17,322 nucleotides of DNA from Lentisphaerota bacterium (GTDB taxonomy: Bacteria > Verrucomicrobiota > Lentisphaeria > Oligosphaerales > Oligosphaeraceae): positions 1 through 17,322 of the forward strand of contig JAAZIZ010000425.1 in assembly GCA_012800565.1 (NCBI GenBank). The letters run 5' to 3'. How positions within the stretch are numbered: position 1 is the first letter of the stretch; each line of letters begins with the position of its first letter. The notes below the pieces were generated by a model. That model was not told where the DNA came from. It was given only the letters and a program-made list of their open reading frames with translations, and searched no databases. Both the position numbers and the translations under genes were made by a program. Positions 1 through 9,800 of the stretch are shown here, piece after piece.

Positions 1-1896
1 AATATCGCCGGGCGTTTGCGCCAAGCCGGGGTGCCTGGCTACGTCACTGCCATGGGCTACGGCCATTACCCCAATCCACCCCAGACTGTCTCCTTGCCGG
101 ACAATGTCCTGATTATGGTCTCAGTGCGCGGCCCCTGGGCAGAGAATATCCCGACAGCTCGTGCTGAGGGGGACCAGCGGATCAAGATTTGGACGGATTT
201 TACCGGCCGCAAGCCTTGGCTCTGGAATGCCACCTACAAGTACGGCGGCCTTGAGCTTCCCGATATACCTCCCACCACTCCCCGCATAATCGGCAAGTAT
301 TATGCGCGCCAGGCTGGCAGCATCTCCGGCACCTTTATGGAGTCCGAGAGCGACCACTGGATTTTCAGCTACCTCAATTACTACAGCATGGCCAAGAGCA
401 CCTGGGACAATACCTTGGACCCCGATGCTCTGGTCGATGAGCATCACCACAAGATGTTCGGACCGGCTGCGGTGCCGATGGGGAAATTCTTTGACCGCAT
501 CGAGGAACTCTGGCTGACCCGAATTTCCGGGCGCACCGTGGAGACCCGCCTGGGCTTTGAGGCTATCCCCCCATCCGACAATGAACTCTGGGAGCAGATT
601 TACTCCCCCGCCGAATTCGAACAGTTTGACCAATGGTTCGACGCTGCCGCAAAACTGAGCGCCGGGCATCCGGAGGAGGCCAGGCGGGTGGATTATTTCC
701 GGCGCCATTTCCTGGGGCAGATTAAACGCGGGGCCGAGCGTTATCAGCGCCTGTGTTCATCCTTGCAGGATTTGCAGTTCCAGGTCCAGGCGCTTTCGGA
801 CGGAGAAACAATCGTGTTGGACGGAAAGCCGGATGAGGCGGCCTGGCAGCCGGAGCGGGCCCATTATCTGCTGCCCCTGGAGAGCGAAAAAGGCGAGGTC
901 GCGACCACCTTGATGTTCCGCTATGACCAGCAGTATCTGTACTTGGGCGCAGTCTGCTCCGAGCCGAAGATGGACCAGGTGGTGGCCAATATGCGGGAGC
1001 ATGACAACAGCAATATCTGGACCGATTCGGTGCTGGAGGTGTTCCTTAATCCCAGTGCCGACCGCTGCAACTACTTTCATTGGATGATCAATTCTCTGGG
1101 CTACGTCTATGATGCCAAGTCGGTCCGGCAGGATACCCGCAGCCAGCACGATCCCGGCTGGAATGCCGGGGCCAGGATTCAGGTCGCCCGCGGTGAACAG
1201 AGCTGGAGTGTCGAGATGGCCATCCCTTTGAGCGCATTGCCGGATTTGAAAGCCGATGGTTTTCCTGCCAATGTCGTACGCTTCCGGGTTTTGTCAGAAA
1301 AACCGGAGGTGCGAATGTACAGCCTGAGTCCGTATGTCAAGAGCTTCCATGATTTGGAGTATTACGGTACCATGGTCCTGACTCCCCAGCTGCCGGCGTC
1401 ACTGTCGCTCTTAAACAACGGCGATTTCCGGGCTGGACAGCGGGGCGCCTCATTTGGCGACTGGCACAGCGGTGATATTGAAGCCGTTCCTCCCAAAGGT
1501 GATATCATCAGCCTGGACCAGCAGTATTTCCGAGTCGGCGGGCAATCCCTGCGCATCCAGTCTGACGGCAGCAAACCCCACGGCGTGACCCAGTACCTGC
1601 CCCAGCTCAAACCTAACCGGACTTACCATATTACATTTCAGGTACGCTGCGAAAATATCGTGCCCAATAAGAAAGGCGGCGGCGCAGTAGTCAATTATGG
1701 TGATGTCCGCAACAACTGGTATCCGAACAACTGGTATACCGGCACCATGCCTTGGACCCGGCAGGGCTTCCTGTTCAAGACCGGCCCTGAGACCAATCAG
1801 GACCCCAAACGGAAGGCCTGGCTCCGCCTGGCGATTTATTCCGCTACCGGGACCGTCTGGTTCGATGACCTGCAAATGCGTGAAGTCACGGAGTGA
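1..1896 (+). CDS. DUF4838 family protein with CBM9-like and CBM4/9-like modules, 5' truncated
   Basis: The open frame runs in from the left edge: codons before the TTG at 16 are in frame and open, and DUF4838 proteins normally have several hundred residues before this point, so the true start is outside the window. Of 631 visible residues, about 1-250 match the middle and C-terminal part of a DUF4838 domain (aromatic-rich TIM-barrel-like segment with DFTGRKPWLWNATYKYGG and ESDHWIFSYLNYY). About 265-460 are a CBM9-like beta-sandwich, recognised by IVLDGKPDEAAWQ, DSVLEVFLNP and WSVEMAIPLSAL. About 470-631 resemble a CBM4/9 jelly roll, opening with LLNNGDFRAGQ and closing with VWFDDLQMREV. Family knowledge places such proteins in the envelope or outside the cell acting on polysaccharides; the substrate cannot be read here. 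The gene ends 16 bases from the oppositely oriented gene B. Confidence 0.87.
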   Translation, partial: NIAGRLRQAGVPGYVTAMGYGHYPNPPQTVSLPDNVLIMVSVRGPWAENIPTARAEGDQRIKIWTDFTGRKPWLWNATYKYGGLELPDIPPTTPRIIGKYYARQAGSISGTFMESESDHWIFSYLNYYSMAKSTWDNTLDPDALVDEHHHKMFGPAAVPMGKFFDRIEELWLTRISGRTVETRLGFEAIPPSDNELWEQIYSPAEFEQFDQWFDAAAKLSAGHPEEARRVDYFRRHFLGQIKRGAERYQRLCSSLQDLQFQVQALSDGETIVLDGKPDEAAWQPERAHYLLPLESEKGEVATTLMFRYDQQYLYLGAVCSEPKMDQVVANMREHDNSNIWTDSVLEVFLNPSADRCNYFHWMINSLGYVYDAKSVRQDTRSQHDPGWNAGARIQVARGEQSWSVEMAIPLSALPDLKADGFPANVVRFRVLSEKPEVRMYSLSPYVKSFHDLEYYGTMVLTPQLPASLSLLNNGDFRAGQRGASFGDWHSGDIEAVPPKGDIISLDQQYFRVGGQSLRIQSDGSKPHGVTQYLPQLKPNRTYHITFQVRCENIVPNKKGGGAVVNYGDVRNNWYPNNWYTGTMPWTRQGFLFKTGPETNQDPKRKAWLRLAIYSATGTVWFDDLQMREVTE

Positions 1897-1912
1897 GCTC
1901 TGCCGCTGGCGG

Positions 1913-4900
1913 TTATGGTGTGGCCGGCAGTTGCTCCAGGTTTTCTTTCAAGACCCCGAGCAGGAGGTCCCGGCAGTTGTGCTGAGGATCGCAGATGACA
2001 TATTTTTCTCCCAGGACGGCTGTGATCGGGGGAATCGCGGCGATGGGAAAAAGCTCAGCGTTGTCCAGGGAGAGCAACCATTCCCGGGAGAAGAGCCGGC
2101 GGTTGGCGTAATGAGTGAAATAAAGATTGGAGCACTCGCGGCCGGCGAATTTCCGGGCCATGGCAGCGCATTTAGAATAATCTATTTTTACTGCTGCAAA
2201 CACGGGGCCGTAATTCGGCAGTCGGCCGGTGAACCGGCTGCGGTCTTGCAGCAGGAAAACTGGCTGCCAATCGCCGCTGGCATTGATCTGCCCCAGGCCC
2301 TGCTCCAGCAGCAGGTAGAGCTGCCGGTCCAGCAGCAGGATTTTATGGAACGACTCAGTGCTGATTAGCGGCAGCAGCCCGGAGATAGGCTGCCATTTTC
2401 GCGTTTCCCAGGCATATTCCTGCAGTCGCAGCTGGTAGGTGATTTCTCCCCGCCGGGGCGGTTTGTCCGGCAGGATCGTAATCAGTCTTCTGCCGCCGGC
2501 ATCACAGAGCAGGGTGCGGATTGGGTAAGGTTCCTGCAGACCCTGCAGAGGCCACTCAACTGCACGGTCCAGGGTAGAGACCAGCACAGTGGTTTCCCTG
2601 GTGTTGACATTATACTCCAGCACGGAGCCAGGATAACCGCCCTCGCCGTCAAAGGACAGGAAAAGCCGGTCATCGGCTGCGACCAAGGCATGGCAGTGCT
2701 GATGGAAGTAGGAGCGGAAATCCAGGATTTCCGGCGGGGAATTATTTTTAGGGAACAGGAATACGTATCCGCCGTTATGTGCGGCCAGGTAGTCTTTTAG
2801 GACCGCGCCCCGGATAGTCCATCCCTGCCAGGGTATTTGGTGCGGGTGGGACGGTCCTTTGCTGACAGAAAGACCTGCGCCGGGGTTGATTTTTACAATT
2901 CGGCAGCTTTTCTCCTGGTATTCTCCCAAGAAGATGCATCCATGGTCAAAGCCGAAGATGATGGGCTGGGTCAGTCTTTCGGCTTCGGCCAAGGGGTGGA
3001 TAGTCTGGGCGAAGATATTGAGGGGGACTGGTCGGGCTGATTCCGGGAGCAGCTCCGGGTGATGCTTTTCCAGTTGGGCCAAAAGGCCGCGCAGATATTT
3101 CTCAACGTAGGCCCGGTTGGTGCCGGTCTGTGATTCCAGCCGCGTATCTTGCGCGGCCTCCTGGAGGCAGTCGCGGAGCTTTTGGTAAACCTGCTGGCAT
3201 TCCTGCAGACTCCAGTTCTGGTGTCCCTTGATAAGATCGTTCAGCCAGGGGGTGTACCAGGCAAAACGCTGCTGGCACAATTGCTGGACCTGCAGGCGGA
3301 ATTCCAGGTCGGGGTTGATTAAGAGCATCTGCTCAAGATTACGCAGAGTAGTGGACGCCGGGCCCAGCAGCTCGCACTGCGAAAATACGGCGAGGATATG
3401 GCTCCTGAATTCCGACCATATTGCGGAGTCCGACAGCTGTTCTTCCCGTTGCTGCGGTGTGAGTACGGGCGGGGAGTTCAGTCTCAGTTTCAGCCGCAGC
3501 AGTCCGCCCTGGCCCCGGAGGGCGAACTGCAGTATTCTGGAAGTGCAGAGCAGCTCCATGGTTCGGCGATATACGGCTTGGTTGGCGAGGTCATGTTCAG
3601 CAGGCCGGAAGCGTAAGAAATGGGCCAGGTCGCGGTCGATCACTTGGAGGTCCAGGCTCTGACGCAACCGCGGTACCCGGCGGGAGCGGTATTTTGCCTG
3701 GCCGCAGATTTTCATCTGCTCGCTCCAGGAGAGGGCCTGATAGCGCAGCAATTCCGGCAGCAGTTCATTAGCCTCGGTGATATAGCACTCCAGCACGGGA
3801 TAGACGTAGTGCTCCCAATACGAATAATCCCATTGGATTTCGGCCACGCGGCTGAGTTCGCGGAGGTACTCTGCTCTGGCCTCCAGGGCAAACAGACGCT
3901 CAGGCCATTTTTCGCCGGGCAGCCCGGCCAGCCGGCGCAGTTCCGTCAAGGTATGCAGGCGGGTCTTGAGCATCGACTCGACAGCAGCACGCAGTTCCTG
4001 TTGCCGCTTCTGGGGCAGCTGAGCGAAGTCTGCTTGCATCGGCAAGGCGATGCTGTTCCTGACGGTGTCGGCCAATTCCCGGGGAAAGACGTTGTTTTTA
4101 GCCGCCAGGCGGGTGGCGAGGGTAAAGTTTTGCAGAGCGGCAAGGCAGCGTTCTGCCGGCGGGCGGGTGGTTTGGTTCCAGAGCGCCAAGGCGGCGCTGG
4201 CAGCAATACGGCAGAGCTCTTTTTCGTGTGCGGTATCCAGAGCGGCGGCGCTGGCGGCGGAAGCGATGGCATCATTTTGCTGTGAATGCGAGACTGCGAA
4301 CCAGGCTTCGCGGATGAAATTGTGCGCCTCACCGGTCTTGTCAGCAGCATCCCAGGCAGGGATGGTCAAGGTGGCGAGGTACTGCTCGCATTGCTGATCA
4401 AGGTTTGGCGAGGCCTGGAACACTGCAGTATCTTCCGCGAGCAGTGTTTTGCCGTCCGGGGAGTGAAATTGCAGCCGCAGGCGGATGCCTCCTTCCGGAG
4501 CCGGCAGCGCAGTCATTCTGACTACCAATGCGCCCGCGAACAAGTCCCGGGTGAGGTCACGGCTGTCCGCGCCAGGTTCTTCCAACAGCAGCAGCAGATG
4601 GCGGCGTTCCAGCAGTAAAGTATGGTCACGGTTCCCCAGGCCGCGCAGCAGAATGGTCTCAACCTGCCGGGCCAATTTTTCCTGGTTCTCAGACAGATTG
4701 GCCGGCAGCAGCGGCAGGAATGACAGCTTGCGCATCTCCCCGGTTGTAAATGACTGCTGTTTGTGCACGGCTGCACGGATAGCGGCGCTGAGCTGCGCGA
4801 GGTTTTCGGCCCGCTGGTCCAGCAACCGCACTCCTGTCCGGGCATCAAAAGCGATGAAATCGCTCTTCTGCAGGATGGCAAATACTTGTGCGTTCTGCAT

Positions 4901-5134
4901 CAGCCGCGGATCGGGCACGAAGTCAGCTGCTGCCGCCAGCTGCAGTTCTTTCTGGATGGCAGCGATTTCCGAGCGTTCCAGGAATATGATTTGTTTTTCG
5001 GCGGACAGCTCAGCCAGGGCGAGGTCGGTCAGGTTTTGTGCGTTGCGGTCGAGAGCCAGCAGTGCCACCCGGAGCGGCGGTGTGGCCAGCGCGGGCAGAG
5101 CAGTCAGCAGCAGGAATAAGAAAAGAGTCTTCAT
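1913..5134 (-). CDS. Large exported protein B: tandem CsgG-like modules, helical middle, propeller-like C-terminus
   Basis: 1073 residues from the ATG at 5134. This start is chosen because it opens directly into a signal peptide (MKTLFLFLLLTALPALA) and sits 28 bases after the previous gene; the frame stays open further upstream but overlaps that gene. No Shine-Dalgarno site is visible. Two CsgG/LpoB-type alpha/beta modules can be seen: PLRVALLALD with FLERSEIAAIQKEL (residues 51-64), then LLLERRHLLLLLEE (173-186) followed by a beta-hairpin-rich stretch. Residues about 260-700 are mostly helical with many Leu, Arg and Gln. From about 700 to the end the sequence turns beta-rich with repeated short strands (IIFGFDHGCIFLG, RLFLSFDGEGG, QLYLLLEQG), consistent with a beta-propeller. 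It is a paralogue of gene A in the same operon. The function is unknown; I infer a periplasmic or outer-membrane role. It is the last gene of the cluster. Confidence 0.85.
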   Translation of the reverse strand: MKTLFLFLLLTALPALATPPLRVALLALDRNAQNLTDLALAELSAEKQIIFLERSEIAAIQKELQLAAAADFVPDPRLMQNAQVFAILQKSDFIAFDARTGVRLLDQRAENLAQLSAAIRAAVHKQQSFTTGEMRKLSFLPLLPANLSENQEKLARQVETILLRGLGNRDHTLLLERRHLLLLLEEPGADSRDLTRDLFAGALVVRMTALPAPEGGIRLRLQFHSPDGKTLLAEDTAVFQASPNLDQQCEQYLATLTIPAWDAADKTGEAHNFIREAWFAVSHSQQNDAIASAASAAALDTAHEKELCRIAASAALALWNQTTRPPAERCLAALQNFTLATRLAAKNNVFPRELADTVRNSIALPMQADFAQLPQKRQQELRAAVESMLKTRLHTLTELRRLAGLPGEKWPERLFALEARAEYLRELSRVAEIQWDYSYWEHYVYPVLECYITEANELLPELLRYQALSWSEQMKICGQAKYRSRRVPRLRQSLDLQVIDRDLAHFLRFRPAEHDLANQAVYRRTMELLCTSRILQFALRGQGGLLRLKLRLNSPPVLTPQQREEQLSDSAIWSEFRSHILAVFSQCELLGPASTTLRNLEQMLLINPDLEFRLQVQQLCQQRFAWYTPWLNDLIKGHQNWSLQECQQVYQKLRDCLQEAAQDTRLESQTGTNRAYVEKYLRGLLAQLEKHHPELLPESARPVPLNIFAQTIHPLAEAERLTQPIIFGFDHGCIFLGEYQEKSCRIVKINPGAGLSVSKGPSHPHQIPWQGWTIRGAVLKDYLAAHNGGYVFLFPKNNSPPEILDFRSYFHQHCHALVAADDRLFLSFDGEGGYPGSVLEYNVNTRETTVLVSTLDRAVEWPLQGLQEPYPIRTLLCDAGGRRLITILPDKPPRRGEITYQLRLQEYAWETRKWQPISGLLPLISTESFHKILLLDRQLYLLLEQGLGQINASGDWQPVFLLQDRSRFTGRLPNYGPVFAAVKIDYSKCAAMARKFAGRECSNLYFTHYANRRLFSREWLLSLDNAELFPIAAIPPITAVLGEKYVICDPQHNCRDLLLGVLKENLEQLPATP

Positions 5135-5162
5135 GGTCGCGGGCAGGGAAAGTCCGTCTGTT

Positions 5163-6098
5163 TTACTGCAGGCATTGCAGCAGTTCACCGGCCAGGCGCA
5201 GAGTCGCCTGGGCGATGGCGTCCTTGGCGGCGCTGATGTAGCTGGCGGCGGCGACGGTCTCTTTGGTCGCGCCGGTGGCCAGCAGACGATGACTTTTGCT
5301 TTCATAGACCGAGAGCTCGACCCGGGCGGCGGCGCTGGTGAATTTCTGGTACAGCCCTGCATTGCTGGCCACGGCTTCGCAAGTGATGGTAAAATCGGCT
5401 TCAGTCTGCGTGTTGGCGATTTCGAAGCCCAAAGCCAGCAGGAGTTTCTTCAACTCAATTTCCGAGGCCGGGTCGGGAGCAGGCAGATTGATCTCTTCGG
5501 TGATGTTCAGATAGACTTTGCGTTGCTGGCCCTTGACGGCGGACAACTTGTCGGCCGCGGAAAACATGGATATTTTAGGCGGCAGGAGCTTCGCACTGTC
5601 TTGCTGCAGCACTTTCGTCACTTTGCCGGAGAGCTCAGGCACCAGCTCCAGATATTCGCCCTTGCCCATACTGCTGGCGCTGCAGCCTGTCACCCGGCTG
5701 GTTTCAGTCCCGATGATCTTGGCCACCAGATATTTTTTGTCACCAGCCTCGAACAGCGAGCCGGAGATAAGGATTTTTGCGCCGACCAGCCTGCCCAGCT
5801 GCAGCTGTGATTCCGGGCTTACCAGTCCTGCGGCGGAGAGATGCAGTTCGTTGAGGGCCTGGTCCAGCTTGGCGCGTTCCACCAGATTGCAGATACCGCT
5901 CTCCAGCAGATTGATAAAGAGCAGGTCCGCGACGGAATTCCCAATCTGTTCATTTTCGGCCTGCCGGCCACGGGAATCGAAAGGCAGCACCGCAATCGTG
6001 GGTACCTGGATTTGCTCTGCTTCCGTGGTGTTCTGGGCAGCGAGAGTGGGCAGCAGCATAAATGTTGCGGCCAGCAGCAGTGAGGTAAAGCTGTTCAT
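5163..6098 (-). CDS. CsgG/HfaB-like exported protein
   Basis: 311 residues. A Sec signal peptide (MNSFTSLLLAATFMLLPTLAA) precedes a recognisable CsgG/LpoB-type domain: TIAVLPFDSRG (34-44), IGNSVADLLFINLL, LVERAKLDQALNE (72-84) and LVGAKILISGSLF (104-116), the usual order of strands and helices in the family. The C-terminal half (about 180-311) looks like a second alpha/beta module, ending in a helix after SYISAAKDAIAQATLRLAGEL. CsgG forms the outer-membrane curli secretion channel and LpoB activates a penicillin-binding protein; both are lipoproteins. Here there is no cysteine at the signal cleavage region, so it is probably a soluble periplasmic relative rather than a true CsgG. The start codon overlaps the stop of the preceding gene (ATGA), and AAGGA at 6108-6112 lies 9 bases upstream. 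Confidence 0.88.
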   Translation of the reverse strand: MNSFTSLLLAATFMLLPTLAAQNTTEAEQIQVPTIAVLPFDSRGRQAENEQIGNSVADLLFINLLESGICNLVERAKLDQALNELHLSAAGLVSPESQLQLGRLVGAKILISGSLFEAGDKKYLVAKIIGTETSRVTGCSASSMGKGEYLELVPELSGKVTKVLQQDSAKLLPPKISMFSAADKLSAVKGQQRKVYLNITEEINLPAPDPASEIELKKLLLALGFEIANTQTEADFTITCEAVASNAGLYQKFTSAAARVELSVYESKSHRLLATGATKETVAAASYISAAKDAIAQATLRLAGELLQCLQ

Positions 6099-6835
6099 GG
6101 TTTGTATTCCTTGATTATGGTGTTGAGGAGAATTATGTTGTCGATAGAAGTAAAGTCAAAATCCGGGGTAAAGATGACCAATTGCTGCCGCATCCGGCTG
6201 TTATTTTCCGACTTCCCCGCACTCAGCCTGATATGCGAGAGGCGGCCCCGGCAATCGATGATTTCTTGATTCTCTGTAAATAAGACGCCCAGGCCGCCGG
6301 TTTCCTTAGCGCGGTGGCAGGAAAAATCCGTCCAGACAGCGGCAACGGGCAGGGGAAAATCGCGTTTTTGGGCAAAGAACAGACTCAGCCCCGGGGTGGA
6401 TTCAGCCTCTTCCGCAGAGCTGACGATGGTGACGGTGCAGTCGGGCCCGGCTTTCGGCCGGGTTTGCAGGCCATTATCCTGCAAAGCGCTGCTGACGCTG
6501 TGGTCAGCAGCCCTGCAATCAGCTTCCAGGCCGGCCAGAATCTGTGGTGGCCAGATTCTGATTCTCGCAGTTTTGCGATTATCGATCACGAGCATTGCGG
6601 TTTCGGTACAGGCATTGTTCAGGGGCGGGAGGGTGATGCTGAGCTTGTCTGCCGCGGTTCCGCCGGCGAGCTTCCGGCCGTGGTCTGACAGCAGCACCCA
6701 AGATTGGCGGACCGGGAACGGCAGCACCTGCTCCCGGCCGGACCAGAGTTCAAGCTGCGGCAGCGTTTCCGCAGCAGCCAGATTCAGGGCAATCAGCAGT
6801 CCCAGGAGCAAGTGACGGATGAGGTTGGTGTGCAT
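6095..6835 (-). CDS. Exported protein of unknown family, 246 aa
   Basis: I do not recognise the family. The ATG at 6835 is preferred over one 36 bases upstream because a perfect AGGAGG (6841-6846) sits 5 bases before it and the protein then opens with a clean signal peptide (MHTNLIRHLLLGLLIALNLAAA, cleavage likely after the Ala run). The mature protein is about 224 residues, mixed alpha/beta, with five cysteines and no further membrane segment. It starts 32 bases after gene A and overlaps the CsgG-like gene by 4 bases (ATGA), so the two are probably translationally coupled and perhaps made in fixed ratio. An export role alongside the CsgG-like protein is inferred from position only; it could be an envelope partner of A, B or the CsgG-like protein. 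Confidence 0.82.
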   Translation of the reverse strand: MHTNLIRHLLLGLLIALNLAAAETLPQLELWSGREQVLPFPVRQSWVLLSDHGRKLAGGTAADKLSITLPPLNNACTETAMLVIDNRKTARIRIWPPQILAGLEADCRAADHSVSSALQDNGLQTRPKAGPDCTVTIVSSAEEAESTPGLSLFFAQKRDFPLPVAAVWTDFSCHRAKETGGLGVLFTENQEIIDCRGRLSHIRLSAGKSENNSRMRQQLVIFTPDFDFTSIDNIILLNTIIKEYKP

Positions 6836-6840
6836 CGGGT

Positions 6841-6846
6841 CCTCCT
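6841..6846 (-). promoter_or_regulatory. Shine-Dalgarno site fixing the start of the 246-aa exported protein
   Basis: AGGAGG on the minus strand, 5 bases before the ATG at 6835. It decides between two in-frame ATGs. It is the only perfect Shine-Dalgarno site in the six-gene cluster. Confidence 0.85.
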
Positions 6847-6867
6847 GCAGAAAAGAGCCAATCAGAA

Positions 6868-9800
6868 TCATTCCAGGCGCGAAACGGCGGCAGTGCCGTC
6901 TTTGCCCTGGACACTGAACCAGTAGTTATGACGCAGAAAAAAAATCCGGCTTCCCACTTTGAAGACCGCCTTGCAGGTGGGCAGCCACAGCAGAGGTGAT
7001 TTTTCCGGTTCGGCGAGATTGATGGCTGCGGGGTAGAGGCCGCCGCACCAGAGATACTCTCCGTCCAGAACCAAGGGGTAGGCCAGTGGTCCGTTGCCAT
7101 CGCCGCCATTGAGCTGGTGTGACGCCGGTCGCCATTTGTCTTTGGTCGGCGGGGTGGCAATGGTCTGCAGCTGCCAATCCTTATCATCCAGAGCATAGAT
7201 GATGCTGCGCTGTTTCTGCGCTTCGACCAGCAGCACCTGCCCCCGGGCAGACGTCAGGGAGTAATTTTTGCGGGTCGGTAATTCCAGAATGCGGCGCAGA
7301 GTGTCGTCAGCGGAGTCATACAGCCAGATTTCCTCCTGCCCCCAGACTGTCTTCGGGAGCTTGTGGGTGACCTTGAACAGCAGGCGTCCACCACCGATCG
7401 CGGTCAGATCGCAGGCCCGTCCGCCTTTATCAAGCGCATTGAGTTTGTCGAGACGCTGCTGGCTGAAATGGATTTTCCGGTTTTCGCCCCTGAGGTCCAG
7501 GGACTGAAATGTGTCATCGCCGAGGAGGTATATCCGGTTGTCCTGGAGTTTCAGGCCGGTCAGTCCGAACACCAGATGGCGGAATTTCCGGGCCTGCCCG
7601 GTGGCGCGTTCTATGACCACGGCTTCACAGTGGTTGCAGAGCACGATATGCTGCTCATCGCATTCCAGGCCATGCATATCATAACGGTCATCTTCGCCGT
7701 ACCAGACAGACCTCTCATCAAACGGTACCGCGTAAGGCAGCAGCTTCATTTGACCATTTGGCGAAATGCTGGCCAAGTGTGTTTTGGGGGTATGGGGATA
7801 ACTGCCGCCCTGGCCCAGGAAAAGCAGTACTTCCTCACCATCCTGGGCGGCGTGGCAGCAGATCAGCGGGGAAGCGTGCTGTAATGCGTCTTCAAAGCGG
7901 CCAGACTGCATGTCGCAGCTGCGATTGACGGCCTGCAGCAATTCCTGCTGGGGGGCGGACAGTTTTAAGATGAACCGCTCCCCGGGGGGCCGGTTGGCAA
8001 AAAAAGGCTGTTCCCAGATTGCGAAAGCGAGTTCACGCAGGGTATTGGCGATTTTGTATTCTGTCAAATAGCGGTAATTCAGCGTCTGTATCTGCGTGGC
8101 ATACGGCAGCAATGCCGCTATAGCCTGGTCGTCGCCGTTGCTTATGCAGGCGTCTTTAAGCAGTGTCAGCAGGTCCACAGCACTGCTGCGCTCCAAGTAT
8201 TCATCCAGGCAGTTAAGGGCCTGATTTTCGGGTTGTCGGTAATACTTCCGGCAGATGATGGAGAAACACCCTGAGGTGAGGATGCGCCGCCAGTATTGGT
8301 AGTCCTCAAAACAGCCCGGCCAGATTTCTTCCATAGCGGTGAAGAATGCGCGCAGAATCTCGGGCATTTTACTGGGGCGGGGGATATTTTGCAGCAGTTC
8401 CAGCACGGTGCGCAATTCCAGGGCATTGGCCCGGCCAAAAGGCAGGCTGCTATTCTCCAGGAAGGGCAAGAAAGTCCGGTCCTGAGCCAGGAAACGCTTG
8501 AAAGCAGCGCAGTTATTATCCCGGAGGAGCTGATGATAGGGTAGAAACCCCTCAAGGTATTTATGGTTCAGATACGGCTTTCGCCGATTCTCCTGCTCAA
8601 TATGCTGCAGCAGCAGCTGATAATCGGAAAAATACTCCTGCAGCCAGAGGTCCCGGTCGAGATAAAGTTGATATGAGAAGTAGAAATTCTGCAGGTATTG
8701 CCGGTAATTCTTTTGTTCGGCGGCACTCACGCCGTCTGCAGGTTCATAGGCGTAAGCCGGATTGCGCCGCATATCCTGCCGCACCAGAGGGCGGATTTCA
8801 GCATAGAATTCCTCCAGTTCCCGGACAAGCTGCTCCAGAAACAGAGTTTTTTTGTCATCGTATCGTACTCGCGACTCCTCAAGCCGGAAGATGGTGGCGT
8901 GGCTGAGATGACTGAGGTCTCTCAGGGCCTGGTCGGGAAAATAGGGCAGGGTGGTGCGGGGGAAGTCGGACTGGAATTTGCGGATCAGCGCCAGCAACCG
9001 GCGGGCCTCCTGCAATCCTTCGGGTTTGCCGATCTGGTACACCTGGAAAGCGGAGGCGCTGATTTCGGCGTGGCGGTAGGTCTCATGGTTGGGAGCAAGC
9101 GCTACCGCAGCCTGGATTTTCTGCAGGGCATCTTCGCGGCTCAGGGCATTGTTGAGGCAGCTCTGATAGAATGTTTCCGCCTCTTCTTCCGCTCCTTTGG
9201 CGATGGGAGAGACTGGCGGCAAGGCCAGCAGGCCTGAAACCAGCTTGTCCACCAGCTGGGTGATGGCCTCCGCCGGCTGGCGCAGGATATCGCTCTGCTG
9301 CAGGCGCAGCAGAACCTGTCCGCCGGTATCTGTACAGAAGAGTTTCAGATTTATGGCCGCGTTGCTTTCACCGGTTTCGCATTCAAGCATCAGCAGCCGG
9401 GCGGAGCTGGTCAAAGCGAAGCTCTGCCGGGTGAGGCTGCGTTCATCTGTGACCATCCCCAGGTGTTCCCGCTCCAGCAGCTGGATTTCAGGATGTTCCA
9501 GCAGCTTGCGTTCAAAGGCGGCCTTCCAGTCGGTCAGCGCTTTATCCTGGTGGGGATCAATCGCCACTTTGCGCATCAGGGCTATCGCCAGGCAGAGCGG
9601 TGCTTCGTCCTGCAGCTTGTGCAGGGCAAGGTCGATTGCCCTGGCGCATTCAGCGCTCGTTTCGGTGGCAGGGCCAGTCCAGGGCAAGTCTGCCAGGCGA
9701 TGGCTGTTTCTGGCATTGATGACGAGCATCCGGCCGCTTTTGCCGCCCCATTCCTGGGAGAAGACCGCCAGCAGGTCGGTATACGGGAAGAGCCGCAGCA

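Noticed and set aside
4485..5810. 441-codon plus-strand open frame opposite B and the CsgG-like gene
   Set aside because: It is opposite two genes with clear signal peptides and domains, and its protein is Ser/Arg/Ala-rich with no recognisable feature.
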